Source of the DNA: Methyloversatilis discipulorum
Lineage (GTDB): Bacteria; Pseudomonadota; Gammaproteobacteria; Burkholderiales; Rhodocyclaceae
NCBI RefSeq assembly: GCF_000527135.1
Contig: NZ_AZUP01000001.1
Location: 1,798,001-1,862,000, forward strand
Length of the DNA: 64,000 nt
Direction: 5' to 3'
In this document: piece by piece, positions 43,990-51,570 of the stretch
Position numbering within the stretch: the stretch's first letter is position 1
Layout: the number at the start of each line of letters is the position of its first letter
The notes under the pieces: model-generated
The model's database searches: none
Told to the model about the DNA's origin: nothing
What the model saw: the letters and a program-made list of their open reading frames with translations, nothing else
Program-made: the position numbers and the translations under genes

Positions 43990-44475
43990 ATGGGTACAGC
44001 TTTCGTCAAAGTGCTCGCTGCTTTGATTGCCATTGCGGCGCTTGTCCTGGTACTGGGTCTGTCAGGCGCGTTGTTCTCTCTCTGGCCGACGAGCTTCCCC
44101 GACCAATCACTGAGAATCACGCCCGAAGTTCTTGCGGAACTCCAAGCGCTGAAGGACGAGCGGAAGTTCGTTAGAGACGAGAACACTTTTTACCCGGGCG
44201 CGCCGACTGAAGCTGTCCGCGCCAGTGCGCAGGCCTCAGTCGATGCAATCATTCAATCGTTGGTCACAGAGTTGCCTCCTCACCCGAGACGTTCAGTCGT
44301 CCTTGCGAAATTCAAGCGTGCCCTGATCGGGTTGGAGCAGCATGAATCGGAGGAACGTGACCAAGCCCTTGTCTATCTCGATCGCATCATGTCCATCGTC
44401 GGAGTCAACAACTCTGGCGAACTGCTGAACGTATGGCGTTACGGTTTCCCCTACGGATGGTTCTTGCGTACCTGA
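43990..44475 (+). CDS. Unrecognised membrane-anchored protein of the accessory island
   Basis: A 161-residue protein that I do not recognise. An N-terminal hydrophobic helix (about 6-32, VLAALIAIAALVLVLGLSGALF) is followed by a soluble, mostly helical region with polar and acidic residues (ALKDERKFVRDENTFYPG; VLAKFKRALIGLEQHE; YLDRIMSIVGV) and a C-terminus rich in aromatic residues (WRYGFPYGWFLR). It is probably anchored in the inner membrane with the soluble part in the periplasm, or exported. Its position beside an immunity-like gene and its low GC suggest a mobile accessory function. An immunity or lipoprotein-like role is possible but unproven. Confidence 0.65.
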   Translation: MGTAFVKVLAALIAIAALVLVLGLSGALFSLWPTSFPDQSLRITPEVLAELQALKDERKFVRDENTFYPGAPTEAVRASAQASVDAIIQSLVTELPPHPRRSVVLAKFKRALIGLEQHESEERDQALVYLDRIMSIVGVNNSGELLNVWRYGFPYGWFLRT

Positions 44476-44617
44476 CAGGACATTCAACGCCGCGTCCTTC
44501 ACTCCCCTCGCCACCGTCCGCCGCACCAACGTGATGTTCATGGCTGTCTTCGCCGACAGTGCACAGCCCTTAACTACCGCCGTTCACTTCATCAGCCGAT
44601 TGGGAGACGAAACCAAC

Positions 44618-44700
44618 GCCACGCTCGACACCGCCAGCGCCCGCCCGCTGCGCCGCGGCGACCTGATCGCTAAACCCGCCACATCTGGTCGAGATCATCA
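44618..44700 (+). pseudogene. Decayed fragment of an mltB 3' region
   Basis: The first 65 bases match mltB bases 42750-42814 at 59 positions, and the similarity continues with a one-base indel to about 44700. The shared peptide is ATLDTAGARPLRGGDLIAKP in mltB and ATLDTASARPLRRGDLIAKP here. It has no start, no catalytic part and is frameshifted, so it is a remnant of a second mltB allele or of a partial duplication. Confidence 0.85.
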
Positions 44701-44730
44701 CCCGTCGGGCGTGGAAAGTCCTGATGCGTA

Positions 44731-44744
44731 TGGTGTAATGCGAT
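44731..44744 (+). promoter_or_regulatory. Repeated extended -10 promoter motif, copy 3
   Basis: TGGTGTAATGCGAT, identical over all 14 bases to 43110-43123. It lies about 250 bp before the TTG start of the next gene, so if used it gives a long leader. Confidence 0.55.
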
Positions 44745-44994
44745 TCAGGTACTCGTTCGCACAGGAAATGGCGCAGGCGCCTTGGCTTCAGGAGCGGTCG
44801 CGCGAGGTCGAGGCTTTTTGTCGCCGTTTAGCGCATGAAAATCGTCAGTCAAGATCGGCGAAACCGGCGTGACACGGTCTTTACCGACGTGTGCGTGCAA
44901 CCTGTTTGCCGAGCAGCTGTGGGACGTATGGCGCAAAACTGCGCCAGAAAAAACTTCTGGCTTCGTCGGGTTGGGGTAAGTAGGGAGGTACGAC

Positions 44995-45969
44995 TTGACA
45001 ACGTTACAAAAGGCGCTGCTGTTCGCCATACTTCCGGCACTGATTGCTGGGGCATTCTCAATTGCGCCGAAGGTGTACGACGTCGTCGTTGAGCCCACGG
45101 CGAGCCTGACATACCGACTTGCTGCAGGACCTGAGCTCGGGGCACCAGATGGCTACCGAAAGATACTATCCGTTGTAATCTCGAATACTGGGAAGAAGCC
45201 TCTTTCGGAGATCAAGGCAAGCCTTGATTTGCCCCAGGGGCGTATCGAACGCCACAGAGTGGTTGAGACGTCCGGTTTGGCGCCTGCTGTCGAGGCAGGA
45301 GATCAGTCCGTAACCGTTAGCTTTCCGGTCCTTCATCCGGGAGAAAACCTCACCCTCGCGGCGATGGTTCTTCTTCCGCAGCCGGCAGTTGAACCAAAGT
45401 TCCTACTGAGAAGTAGAGAGATCTTGGGCACCGCCGCCACAGACCCTCCGATGGGTCGGGATACAAAGCTCGACCTCGTGGGAGCGGTGCTCGCCGCCGC
45501 GTCAGTCTTCTTGATGTCCCTTTTATTCATGTTGAGGCTTCGAGGCGGCGCGCTCCCGTTTGGATCTGGTAGCAAACAAGACGCTCTCTTCTACATAGCG
45601 GGGCGACTTGGGCTAACGCCTATAAGTGATGAGATGCGGCTCGCGGACGCGCAGCTGACCTTTCTACGAATGGCCGACATATTGCTTAGCCACGGTCTTC
45701 ACTCACAAGGATCGGAACGCGAAAAAGCAATCTTGGGCCTGAAGGCGCTTCTGCTTGTCCGCGATATGGCCGGTGTGTCTAAAGAGATCGTCATCACCAA
45801 CCTCAAGACGCTAGAGGGATCTTTTTTTGCGGAAGAGATTGTGGCGGCATTACGTGCGAAGGCCGTGAATATGGATGAGGTACTGGAGTTGCGCAGACGG
45901 ATCGACGCGCTAATCTCAAATGAGACCGTATTTCTCACTGCAAAAAGCCTAGGCCTCGACAAAGGATAA
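44995..45969 (+). CDS. Unrecognised membrane protein with two transmembrane segments
   Basis: A 324-residue protein that I cannot assign to a family. It has a signal-anchor helix (about 6-27), an extracytoplasmic beta-rich domain (about 30-145; SLTYRLAAGPELGA, VVISNTGKKPLSEIKASLDLP, resembling an immunoglobulin-like or NEW3-like fold), a second helix near 160-180 (VLAAASVFLMSLLFML), and a cytosolic helical C-terminal half (190-324). The start is a TTG with an excellent AGGGAGG site six bases upstream; no better ATG is near. Codon use is clearly unlike the GC-rich flanks. It may be a sensor or scaffold, but that is a guess from topology. Confidence 0.7.
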   Translation: MTTLQKALLFAILPALIAGAFSIAPKVYDVVVEPTASLTYRLAAGPELGAPDGYRKILSVVISNTGKKPLSEIKASLDLPQGRIERHRVVETSGLAPAVEAGDQSVTVSFPVLHPGENLTLAAMVLLPQPAVEPKFLLRSREILGTAATDPPMGRDTKLDLVGAVLAAASVFLMSLLFMLRLRGGALPFGSGSKQDALFYIAGRLGLTPISDEMRLADAQLTFLRMADILLSHGLHSQGSEREKAILGLKALLLVRDMAGVSKEIVITNLKTLEGSFFAEEIVAALRAKAVNMDEVLELRRRIDALISNETVFLTAKSLGLDKG

Positions 45970-46079
45970 CGAAGCCTAATTTCGGGTTACAGGAGAGGCA
46001 GACCAGCGACGCGGAATTGCTAGTCGGCACCCCTGAACCCGGTCGTCGAGGCGACGCAAACAATGCCCCGCGCCACCCA

Positions 46080-46557
46080 ATGAAACGCATCCATCTCGCA
46101 CTCCTCGCGACCCTGCTGCTTCCGACCGTTCTCTGGCTCGCCGCCGATACGCTGCTGCCCGAGCCGTTCACCTATTTCTCGTTCCGCTCGGTGTTCATGC
46201 AGTACAGCGGGGTGATCGCCATCGGCGTGATGAGCGTGGCGATGCTGCTGGCGCTGCGGTCGAAGTGGCTGGAGCCGCTGCTGGGCGGGCTGGACAGGAT
46301 GTATCGGCTGCAGAAGTGGCTCGGCATCGCGGCGCTGGTGGTGGCCATCCTGCACTGGTGGTGGGCGACCGGTACCAAGTGGATGGTGGGCTGGGGCTGG
46401 CTGGTCAGGCCGGCGCGCAAGCCGGGTGCCGGAGTGGCAGTCGGCCAGCATCTGGTTCTGCGGCCCGCAGCGCTTCGGTGAGGCGCTGCGCGCGGACTTC
46501 GTCGCCCACGGCCTGCCGCCCGACCGTTTCCATCAGGAACTGTTCGAGATGCGGTGA
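46080..46557 (+). pseudogene. Ferric-reductase-like transmembrane/flavodoxin-reductase gene, internal deletion and frameshift
   Basis: The first 110 or so codons encode the N-terminal membrane part of a ferric-reductase-like protein (MKRIHLALLATLLL, then QYSGVIAIGVMSVAMLLALR and RMYRLQKWLGIAALV, with haem-type His in ILHWWW). Near 46410 the frame changes and the other frame encodes only the last part of an FAD/NAD reductase domain (IWFCGPQRFGEALR, ending FHQELFEMR before the stop at 46557). The middle, about 300 residues in full-length members of roughly 430-450, is gone and the two ends are out of frame. It is therefore a deletion pseudogene at the right edge of the accessory island. Confidence 0.82.
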
Positions 46558-46593
46558 TCGCGGCGAGGCCGCGATCTGTCCGGTCGGCCTGCC

Positions 46594-47040
46594 TCAGCCG
46601 CGCGCAAGCGCTCCGGCGAGCTGCGCCGCATAGCCGCGCAGTACCTCGGCACCCGGCTCCTTGCGCGGCCAGATCAGGCCGACGCCGTCATTGGCGTGGC
46701 GCGGCACTACGTGCATGTGGAAGTGGAACACCGTCTGCTCACCCTCCTTGCCGTTGGCCTGCAGCAGGTTTAGCCCCGGCGGATCGAAGGTTTCGCGGAT
46801 GGCGGCGGCCACGCGCTGCGCGGTGTTCATCACCGCGGCGCCCTCCTCCGGCGTGATGTCGAACAGCGTCGCGGCGTGCCGCTTCGTCGCCACCAGCACG
46901 TGACCCGGATTGACCTGGCCGAGGTCCATGAAAGCCAGCGTCAGATCGTCCTCGAACACGCGCGCGGCCGGCAGTTCGCCGGCGACGATGCGACAGAAGA
47001 TGCAGACGCCGGGCGGCGAGGTATCGACGAATTTCGGCAT
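46594..47040 (-). CDS. HIT-family nucleotide-binding hydrolase
   Basis: A 148-residue protein of the histidine-triad superfamily, which hydrolyses nucleoside phosphoramidates or dinucleoside polyphosphates. The triad is HFHMH (H106, H108, H110) within VFHFHMHVVPRHAND. The N-terminal CIFCRIVAGELPAARVFED block is typical of HINT-like proteins, including a CxxC pair that may bind zinc. It is a single-gene unit converging on the ferric-reductase pseudogene. The natural substrate is unknown. Confidence 0.93.
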   Translation of the reverse strand: MPKFVDTSPPGVCIFCRIVAGELPAARVFEDDLTLAFMDLGQVNPGHVLVATKRHAATLFDITPEEGAAVMNTAQRVAAAIRETFDPPGLNLLQANGKEGEQTVFHFHMHVVPRHANDGVGLIWPRKEPGAEVLRGYAAQLAGALARG

Positions 47041-47301
47041 GAGGGTATCGGCTCCGGTTGCGCAGGAAAGGTCTGGCGCGGCGCGACGTTCGGGCAGCGC
47101 GCGGTCGGGGCAGACGATACACGAGGTCCGATGGCCGACCGCCCGGCAGCGGGCGCGCCTCGCGAACCACCGGACCGGAATGGCGCGGCGTCCGTCCTAC
47201 GGGCAGCGGTACTGCCGGCCTACAGCGAACGCCGCCGCACCGACCCACAATCAACGGAAAGGTCGCCGCGCCCGGTGACCCCGCACCTGGAGGAAACATC
47301 G

Positions 47302-47454
47302 ATGATCAAGCTGATTGCCGCCTCGCTCGCTGTTGCACTCGGATATGCGTTCACACATCGCAAGAAGACGCCGGCCGATCCGGTCGGCGACTGGGAGCGC
47401 ACGCACGACAGCACCGCCACCGCCCATCCGGAAAGCCAGCAAAGCGCGCCCTGA
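47302..47454 (+). CDS. Small single-pass membrane protein
   Basis: A 50-residue protein that begins with a hydrophobic helix (LIAASLAVALGYAFT) followed by a basic HRKK stop-transfer and a polar C-terminus (DPVGDWERTHDSTAT). A strong GGAGGA ribosome site lies eight bases before the ATG, which is the main reason to accept it. It precedes draT by 88 bp in the same direction. No family was recognised and its role is unknown. Confidence 0.6.
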   Translation: MIKLIAASLAVALGYAFTHRKKTPADPVGDWERTHDSTATAHPESQQSAP

Positions 47455-47542
47455 GGCACGTCCGGCCTTACCGGGCAGCGATCTGCATCATCCTTGACCA
47501 CCGTGCTTGACGGGCGGTCAAAGGGCCTCGAATACTGGCCGG

Positions 47543-48481
47543 ATGCCGATCGACTCAGCCCTTCCGCATGATGCCGGGGCGGAACGCGCACGACCCGGAA
47601 CCCTGTCGTCGCCCGCCCGCGCGCCGGATGCGTCCGCAGTCTCGCCTGACGCGGGCGGGGCCGCGGACGCCCAGCCGCACCGCTGGTACAGCACCAATCT
47701 GGTCGGCGTGCCGGCGCCGGTGCTGGCCAGCCGGCTGTTCAACGAACACCCTTTGCCGCTGCACATCGCCGGCACGCGCGAGGCGCACCGCGGCCTGTTC
47801 GCCTTGCTCGATCGCTGCGCGGATCTGCCGGAAGCGCGCGACGTGTTCGAGCACTACGTCGCCATCGCCTTCGGCCTGCAGCCGGCCGACGCGCCGCGCG
47901 ACAGCGCCGAGGCACGACGCTGGCGCTGCAGCTGGCGCCGTCTGCTGCAGGGCTGGGGCGGCGACGCCAACGGCCCGGCCGGCGCCGTGCTGAAAGGCTG
48001 GGTGGAAAGCCGCTTCGGCCTGGTGCCCATGTTCCACAAGGCAAGGCTGGAGCGCTTCCCGTCGCCCGCCTGGGTGAGCTATCTCGAAGAGAAGGCGGCC
48101 AGCCGCTATCACGGCAACTGCATCCACCAGCAACTCGACCTGCTGTACGAATTCAGCCAGTGGGCGCTCGACCGCTTCGGCCTGCCGCAGCAGCAGCCGG
48201 GCAGTCATGTGCGCCTGTGGCGCGGCAGCACACGCGCCGAAGAGCAGCTGGTCGCCGGCCGGCTGCAGGACAGCCAATGCACGGTGCGCCTGAACAGCAT
48301 CGCGTCGTTCTCGCTGTCGCGCGACGAAGCGGGCTGCTTCGGCGACTGGGTGTTCGAACTGCAGGTGCCGCGCTGCAAGCTGCTGGTGTGGCCCGGCCTG
48401 CTGCCCGGCCCGGTGCTGCACGGCGAACAGGAAGTGCTGGCGCTGGGCGGCGACTACCCCACACAGGCAAGCTGCCAATGA
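47543..48481 (+). CDS. draT: NAD(+)-dinitrogenase-reductase ADP-ribosyltransferase DraT
   Basis: A 312-residue enzyme that inactivates nitrogenase iron protein (NifH) by transferring ADP-ribose from NAD+ to an arginine when ammonium appears or energy drops. The family blocks are visible: RWYSTNLVGVPAPVLASRLF near the N-terminus, ESRFGLVPMFHK, YLEEKAASRYHGNCIHQQLDLLYEF, RLWRGSTRAEEQ, and the C-terminal LLVWPGLLPGPVLHGEQEVLALGG. The ATG at 47543 is chosen; a TTG at 47507 would add 12 residues, and both are followed by a variable, poorly conserved lead of about 45 residues. It is followed 19 bp later by draG in the same operon. Its presence implies that the organism fixes nitrogen, although no nif structural gene is in the window. 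Confidence 0.93.
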   Translation: MPIDSALPHDAGAERARPGTLSSPARAPDASAVSPDAGGAADAQPHRWYSTNLVGVPAPVLASRLFNEHPLPLHIAGTREAHRGLFALLDRCADLPEARDVFEHYVAIAFGLQPADAPRDSAEARRWRCSWRRLLQGWGGDANGPAGAVLKGWVESRFGLVPMFHKARLERFPSPAWVSYLEEKAASRYHGNCIHQQLDLLYEFSQWALDRFGLPQQQPGSHVRLWRGSTRAEEQLVAGRLQDSQCTVRLNSIASFSLSRDEAGCFGDWVFELQVPRCKLLVWPGLLPGPVLHGEQEVLALGGDYPTQASCQ

Positions 48482-48500
48482 ATCCGCTCTCTTACCACCT

Positions 48501-49436
48501 ATGACTGACGACTTCGACACGCTGTACGACCGCGCCCTCGGCGCCTACCTCGGGCTGGCCATCGGCGACGCGCTGGGCGCCACCGTCGAATTCATGCGCC
48601 CGCGCGAAATCCGCGCGCAGTACGGCGAGCATCGCGACATCGTCGGCGGCGGCTGGCTGAAGCTCGCGCGCGGCCAGGTGACCGACGACACGACGATGAG
48701 TCTTGCGCTCGGCGATGCGCTGCTGAAGATCGGTGGCGCGCGTCTTGCCGGCGCCGCGCGGGCCGGCGACGCGGCAATGGCCGACATGACGCGCGTGATC
48801 GCCGACGCCTTCGTCGGCTGGCTGCGCGGCAAGCCGGTGGATTGCGGCAACACCTGTCGTCGCGGCCTGCAGCGCTACCTGGGCGATGGCAGCCTGAGCG
48901 GCGAACCGCACGAACGCGACGGCGGCAACGGCGCGCTGATGCGCAACCTGCCCACCGTGCTGGCGCTGCGGCACGACGCCGTCGCGCTGGAACGCGTGAG
49001 CCTTGCGCAGGCGCGCATCACCCACCACCACCCGCAGTCCGACGCGGCCACACAGGGCATGGCCCGGCTGCTGGCGCGCATCCTCGACGGCGCATCGCAC
49101 GACGACTGCTGCGCATGGGTCGCTGACTGGGTGCGCGATAACCCGGCTTTCGCCTTCCAGCCCTACCCCGGCCGCGCCACCGCCTATGTCGTCGATACGG
49201 TGCAGACCGTGCTTTACCACTTCGTGAACCACGCCGATTTCGAAACGGCACTCGTCGCCACCGTCAATATGGGCGACGACGCCGACACCACCGGTGCCCT
49301 GGTCGGCATGCTGGCAGGCGCCCGCTGCGGTGCGCGCGCCCTGCCCCAGCGCTGGCTGAGCCACTTGCAACGCGACGTTGTAATGGCGATCACCGACCAG
49401 ACCAGCGGGCTGCTGGCGATGAGCCGTCGAGGTTAG
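48501..49436 (+). CDS. draG: ADP-ribosyl-[dinitrogen reductase] hydrolase DraG
   Basis: A 311-residue metal-dependent glycohydrolase that removes ADP-ribose from NifH and restores nitrogenase activity. It shows the ADP-ribosylglycohydrolase metal-site motifs GLAIGDALGATVEFM, QVTDDTTMSLALGDALL, NGALMRNLP and the C-terminal NMGDDADTTGALVGMLAGA. Length and order fit Rhodospirillum and Azospirillum DraG. It is encoded just after draT and probably co-transcribed. In characterised systems, DraT and DraG are controlled by PII proteins and AmtB; those genes are not in the window. Confidence 0.95.
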   Translation: MTDDFDTLYDRALGAYLGLAIGDALGATVEFMRPREIRAQYGEHRDIVGGGWLKLARGQVTDDTTMSLALGDALLKIGGARLAGAARAGDAAMADMTRVIADAFVGWLRGKPVDCGNTCRRGLQRYLGDGSLSGEPHERDGGNGALMRNLPTVLALRHDAVALERVSLAQARITHHHPQSDAATQGMARLLARILDGASHDDCCAWVADWVRDNPAFAFQPYPGRATAYVVDTVQTVLYHFVNHADFETALVATVNMGDDADTTGALVGMLAGARCGARALPQRWLSHLQRDVVMAITDQTSGLLAMSRRG

Positions 49437-49465
49437 ATCGCTCCGCTGCCGACCCGGTACGGACA

Positions 49466-49489
49466 GAGGGCGCCGCGATGGGCGCCCTC
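49466..49489. terminator. Hairpin between convergent draG and GlcG-like gene
   Basis: A 9-bp perfect stem (GAGGGCGCC / GGCGCCCTC) with a 6-base loop lies in the 61 bp between the two converging stop codons. Neither side has a T-tract, so it is a weak or Rho-assisted bidirectional terminator rather than a classical one. Confidence 0.55.
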
Positions 49490-49497
49490 CGTGCCGC

Positions 49498-50295
49498 TCA
49501 CTCCTGCGTGGTCGCAGCCAACCCTTCGCGGCGGCGGGTGGGCGGCAGGGCCTTCACCACCGCATCTTCGGTCGCGGCATTGACGCAGTGCGGCTGCTTC
49601 CAGTCGCCGTCGAAGCTGATCTGATCGACGCCATCGGGGCCGACGCCGGCCGGCACGTAGTCGAGCCGCAGCAGGTTACGGGTACGCCAGGCGATGGCGT
49701 GATCGGCGCAGGAGCTGTCGCCCGACACGCCGAGCGCGCCCAGCAGTTCGCCCTGCGCGCTGTACAGCGCCAGCCCGCCGCCGAACACATTGACGCCGCC
49801 CATGCGCTGTCCGACCAGCGGATCGTTCGCCTGCCCCCAGGCCGTTGCAGGTCCGGCATATGCCAGCGCGGCATTGACCGGATTGCTTTCCTGCAGACCG
49901 AACAGGCTGCCGCCCGGCTGCGTGGCGCTGTACAGATTGGCGGTAGCCAGTGCCAGCGTGGGCAGGCTGAAGGCATTGGCGGTATTCGCCTTCTGCGCCG
50001 AAATGGCCCGGCTGCCCGGCCACTGGCTGGCGTTGCTTTCGCCGGTGAAGGCCACCGCGCATACCGTGCCGCTGCGGCTCACGACGGTGCCCCACATGTC
50101 GAGATCGAAGCCGCCGTTGTCGGCGCGCCGGGCGCGGGTGAGTGCCTCGCGCAGTTCAGCATGGCCGGGCAGTGCCGCACACTCGGCGGCGAGCGCCTTG
50201 ATGTCCGCGCCCTGCGGCGCTGCGAAGGCCGGCGCGGCGACCAGACCGGCCAGCACGGCGAAGGAAGTGACGATGGAAGTGTGAAGGGCTTTCAT
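49498..50295 (-). CDS. Exported GlcG/HbpS-like haem-binding family protein
   Basis: A 265-residue protein with a clear signal peptide (cleavage after AFA, residue 25) and the GlcG/DUF336 fold (about 50-230; SRAISAQKANTANAFSLPT, VNVFGGGLALYSAQGELLGALGVSGDSSCADHAIAW). Family members bind haem or cobalamin or serve as subunits next to oxidoreductases. The ending (HCVNAATEDAV) carries one extra Cys-His. It is read divergently from the LysR gene with 103 bp between the starts, which makes it the probable LysR target. Confidence 0.82.
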   Translation of the reverse strand: MKALHTSIVTSFAVLAGLVAAPAFAAPQGADIKALAAECAALPGHAELREALTRARRADNGGFDLDMWGTVVSRSGTVCAVAFTGESNASQWPGSRAISAQKANTANAFSLPTLALATANLYSATQPGGSLFGLQESNPVNAALAYAGPATAWGQANDPLVGQRMGGVNVFGGGLALYSAQGELLGALGVSGDSSCADHAIAWRTRNLLRLDYVPAGVGPDGVDQISFDGDWKQPHCVNAATEDAVVKALPPTRRREGLAATTQE

Positions 50296-50344
50296 GACTG
50301 CATCCTCTTTTGAATGGGTGATGTAGCCAGTATCGGGATGCGAA

Positions 50345-50388
50345 GAGTGGAAATAAATGGAATGATCTGGATTTCAGTATTCCACTTC
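50345..50388. promoter_or_regulatory. Candidate LysR operator between the divergent genes
   Basis: A nested inverted repeat: TGGAAT at 50358-50363 pairs with ATTCCA at 50379-50384, and GTGGAA at 50347-50352 pairs with TTCCAC at 50380-50385. It lies just upstream of the LysR start codon and in the shared promoter region of the GlcG-like gene, the normal place for a LysR site. Confidence 0.55.
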
Positions 50389-50398
50389 GAGGCACACG

Positions 50399-51307
50399 AT
50401 GAATTCACTGCAGGACGCGCTGCGCATCTTCGTTGCCGCCGCCGACGCGAAGAACTTCCGCGATGCCGCCACCCGGCTGAGCCTGTCGCCGCAGGCGGTC
50501 ACCCGGGCCATCCGCCGGCTCGAAGATCACTTCGGCGAAACGCTGTTCCTCCGCACGACGCGGCAAACCCGCATCACCGAGTTCGGCACCGCCAAGGCGG
50601 CCGAAGCCGCAGCGACGCTGTCGCAACTCGACGAGGTGCTGCGGCCCGCGGAGAAGCGCGCGGCCACGGCGATGGCCGGGCGCGTGCGCATCACCGCGCC
50701 GCGCGCGCTCGGTCGTCTGCTCGTGCTGCCCATCCTGACCCGGCTCGCGGTGGAGCACCCCGGCATTGCCATCGACATCCGGCTGTCGGACGAACTGAGC
50801 GACGCCGTGGACGAACAGATCGACATCGGCGTGCGCATGGGTGTGCTGAGCCACGCGCGCATCGTGATGCGTCGGGTCGGCAAAGTGGCGTTCGGTGTGC
50901 ATGCGAGCCCGGCACTGATCGAACGCGTCGGCCTGCCGCCCTCGGTCGATGCGCTGCACGCGCTGCCCACCAGCGCGCTGATCAACCGCAACACCAACCG
51001 CCCGTGGCACTGGTTCTTCAGCCGCGAGCGCACGCTGCTGCCACAGCAGCCCGCCTTCTTCACCGACGACCCGGCGGCCGAATGCGAAGCTGCGCTGGCC
51101 GGCATCGCGTTCGCGCAGCTGCCCGACTATCTGGCGCGCACCCATGTGCGCGCCGGGCGACTGGTCGAGGTGCTGGAGAAGGACGCGCCGCCGCCGTGGG
51201 ACGTGATGGTGTATCGCCCGCAGCGCGGCCCGGTGCCGGCGCGCGTGCGTCGGGTGTTCGACGCCCTCGTCGCCGGCCTGAAGGACGACGGCCAGGACGG
51301 AAGTTGA
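50399..51307 (+). CDS. LysR-family transcriptional regulator
   Basis: A 302-residue regulator with an N-terminal winged helix-turn-helix (DALRIFVAAADAKNFRDAATRLSLSPQAVTRAIRRLE; residues about 5-62) and a periplasmic-binding-like effector domain (about 90-290; IDIRLSDELSDAVDEQIDIGVRMG). It is close to the group of LysR proteins that regulate a neighbouring divergent gene. The effector is unknown. The most likely target is the GlcG-like gene. Confidence 0.93.
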   Translation: MNSLQDALRIFVAAADAKNFRDAATRLSLSPQAVTRAIRRLEDHFGETLFLRTTRQTRITEFGTAKAAEAAATLSQLDEVLRPAEKRAATAMAGRVRITAPRALGRLLVLPILTRLAVEHPGIAIDIRLSDELSDAVDEQIDIGVRMGVLSHARIVMRRVGKVAFGVHASPALIERVGLPPSVDALHALPTSALINRNTNRPWHWFFSRERTLLPQQPAFFTDDPAAECEAALAGIAFAQLPDYLARTHVRAGRLVEVLEKDAPPPWDVMVYRPQRGPVPARVRRVFDALVAGLKDDGQDGS

Positions 51308-51521
51308 ACTGCACGCGGTCGTCGGCGATGCGCCTTGTGTCGCAAACACTGCGTAGCCGACAGGTCTGTCCACAAAGCGCCACGCCCCTGCAGCGCAGGC
51401 GTTAGCACAGCACTTTCAAACCGCCTTGAAGCAGATCAACTTCGTCATTCATCCACCTTCGTGAAAGCCGGATAAACCAACATTTCATGATGTGGATCAG
51501 TGACTTCTCGGCACGCATTCA

Positions 51522-51537
51522 TGTCATGACGATTACA
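51522..51537 (+). promoter_or_regulatory. NifA-type upstream activator site (TGT-N10-ACA)
   Basis: TGT at 51522-51524 and ACA at 51535-51537 are separated by exactly ten bases, matching the NifA binding consensus. It lies only about 18 bp upstream of the -24 box, closer than most NifA sites (80-150 bp), so binding is plausible but not certain. Confidence 0.5.
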
Positions 51538-51554
51538 CGGAGGCGCCATTCGAG

Positions 51555-51570
51555 GGGCATGCAACTTGCA
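51555..51570 (+). promoter_or_regulatory. Sigma-54 (-24/-12) promoter
   Basis: GGGCATGCAACTTGCA matches the sigma-54 consensus (TGGCACG-N4-TTGCA) at all but two of its defined positions. GG (51556-51557) and GC (51568-51569) have the obligatory ten-base separation. The start codon of the fusion protein is 41 bp downstream. Confidence 0.8.

Larger units (their letters stand above)
44476..44994 (+). other. Gene-free region with mltB remnant and repeated promoter
   Basis: These 519 bp carry no credible intact gene. A frame of 113 codons at 44531-44872 is built partly from the mltB remnant and is not expected to be functional. The region holds that remnant (44618-44700), the third copy of the extended -10 motif (44731-44744), and a good AGGGAGG ribosome site (44982-44988) for the next gene. 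Confidence 0.65.

Noticed and set aside
43703..43990. 95-codon frame overlapping the SMI1-like gene
   Set aside because: It overlaps the end of a supported gene in another frame and lacks a ribosome site.
44531..44872. 113-codon frame in the accessory island
   Set aside because: Its middle is the decayed mltB fragment, and the rest has no recognisable content or ribosome site; better explained as remnant sequence.
47455..47542. Possible sigma-54 promoter before draT (GGCACG near 47455)
   Set aside because: The -24-like half is present, but no GC is found at the required ten-base distance.
51338..51400. Further TGT...ACA pairs upstream of the ferredoxin fusion
   Set aside because: None has exactly ten bases between the halves, except the one at 51522.
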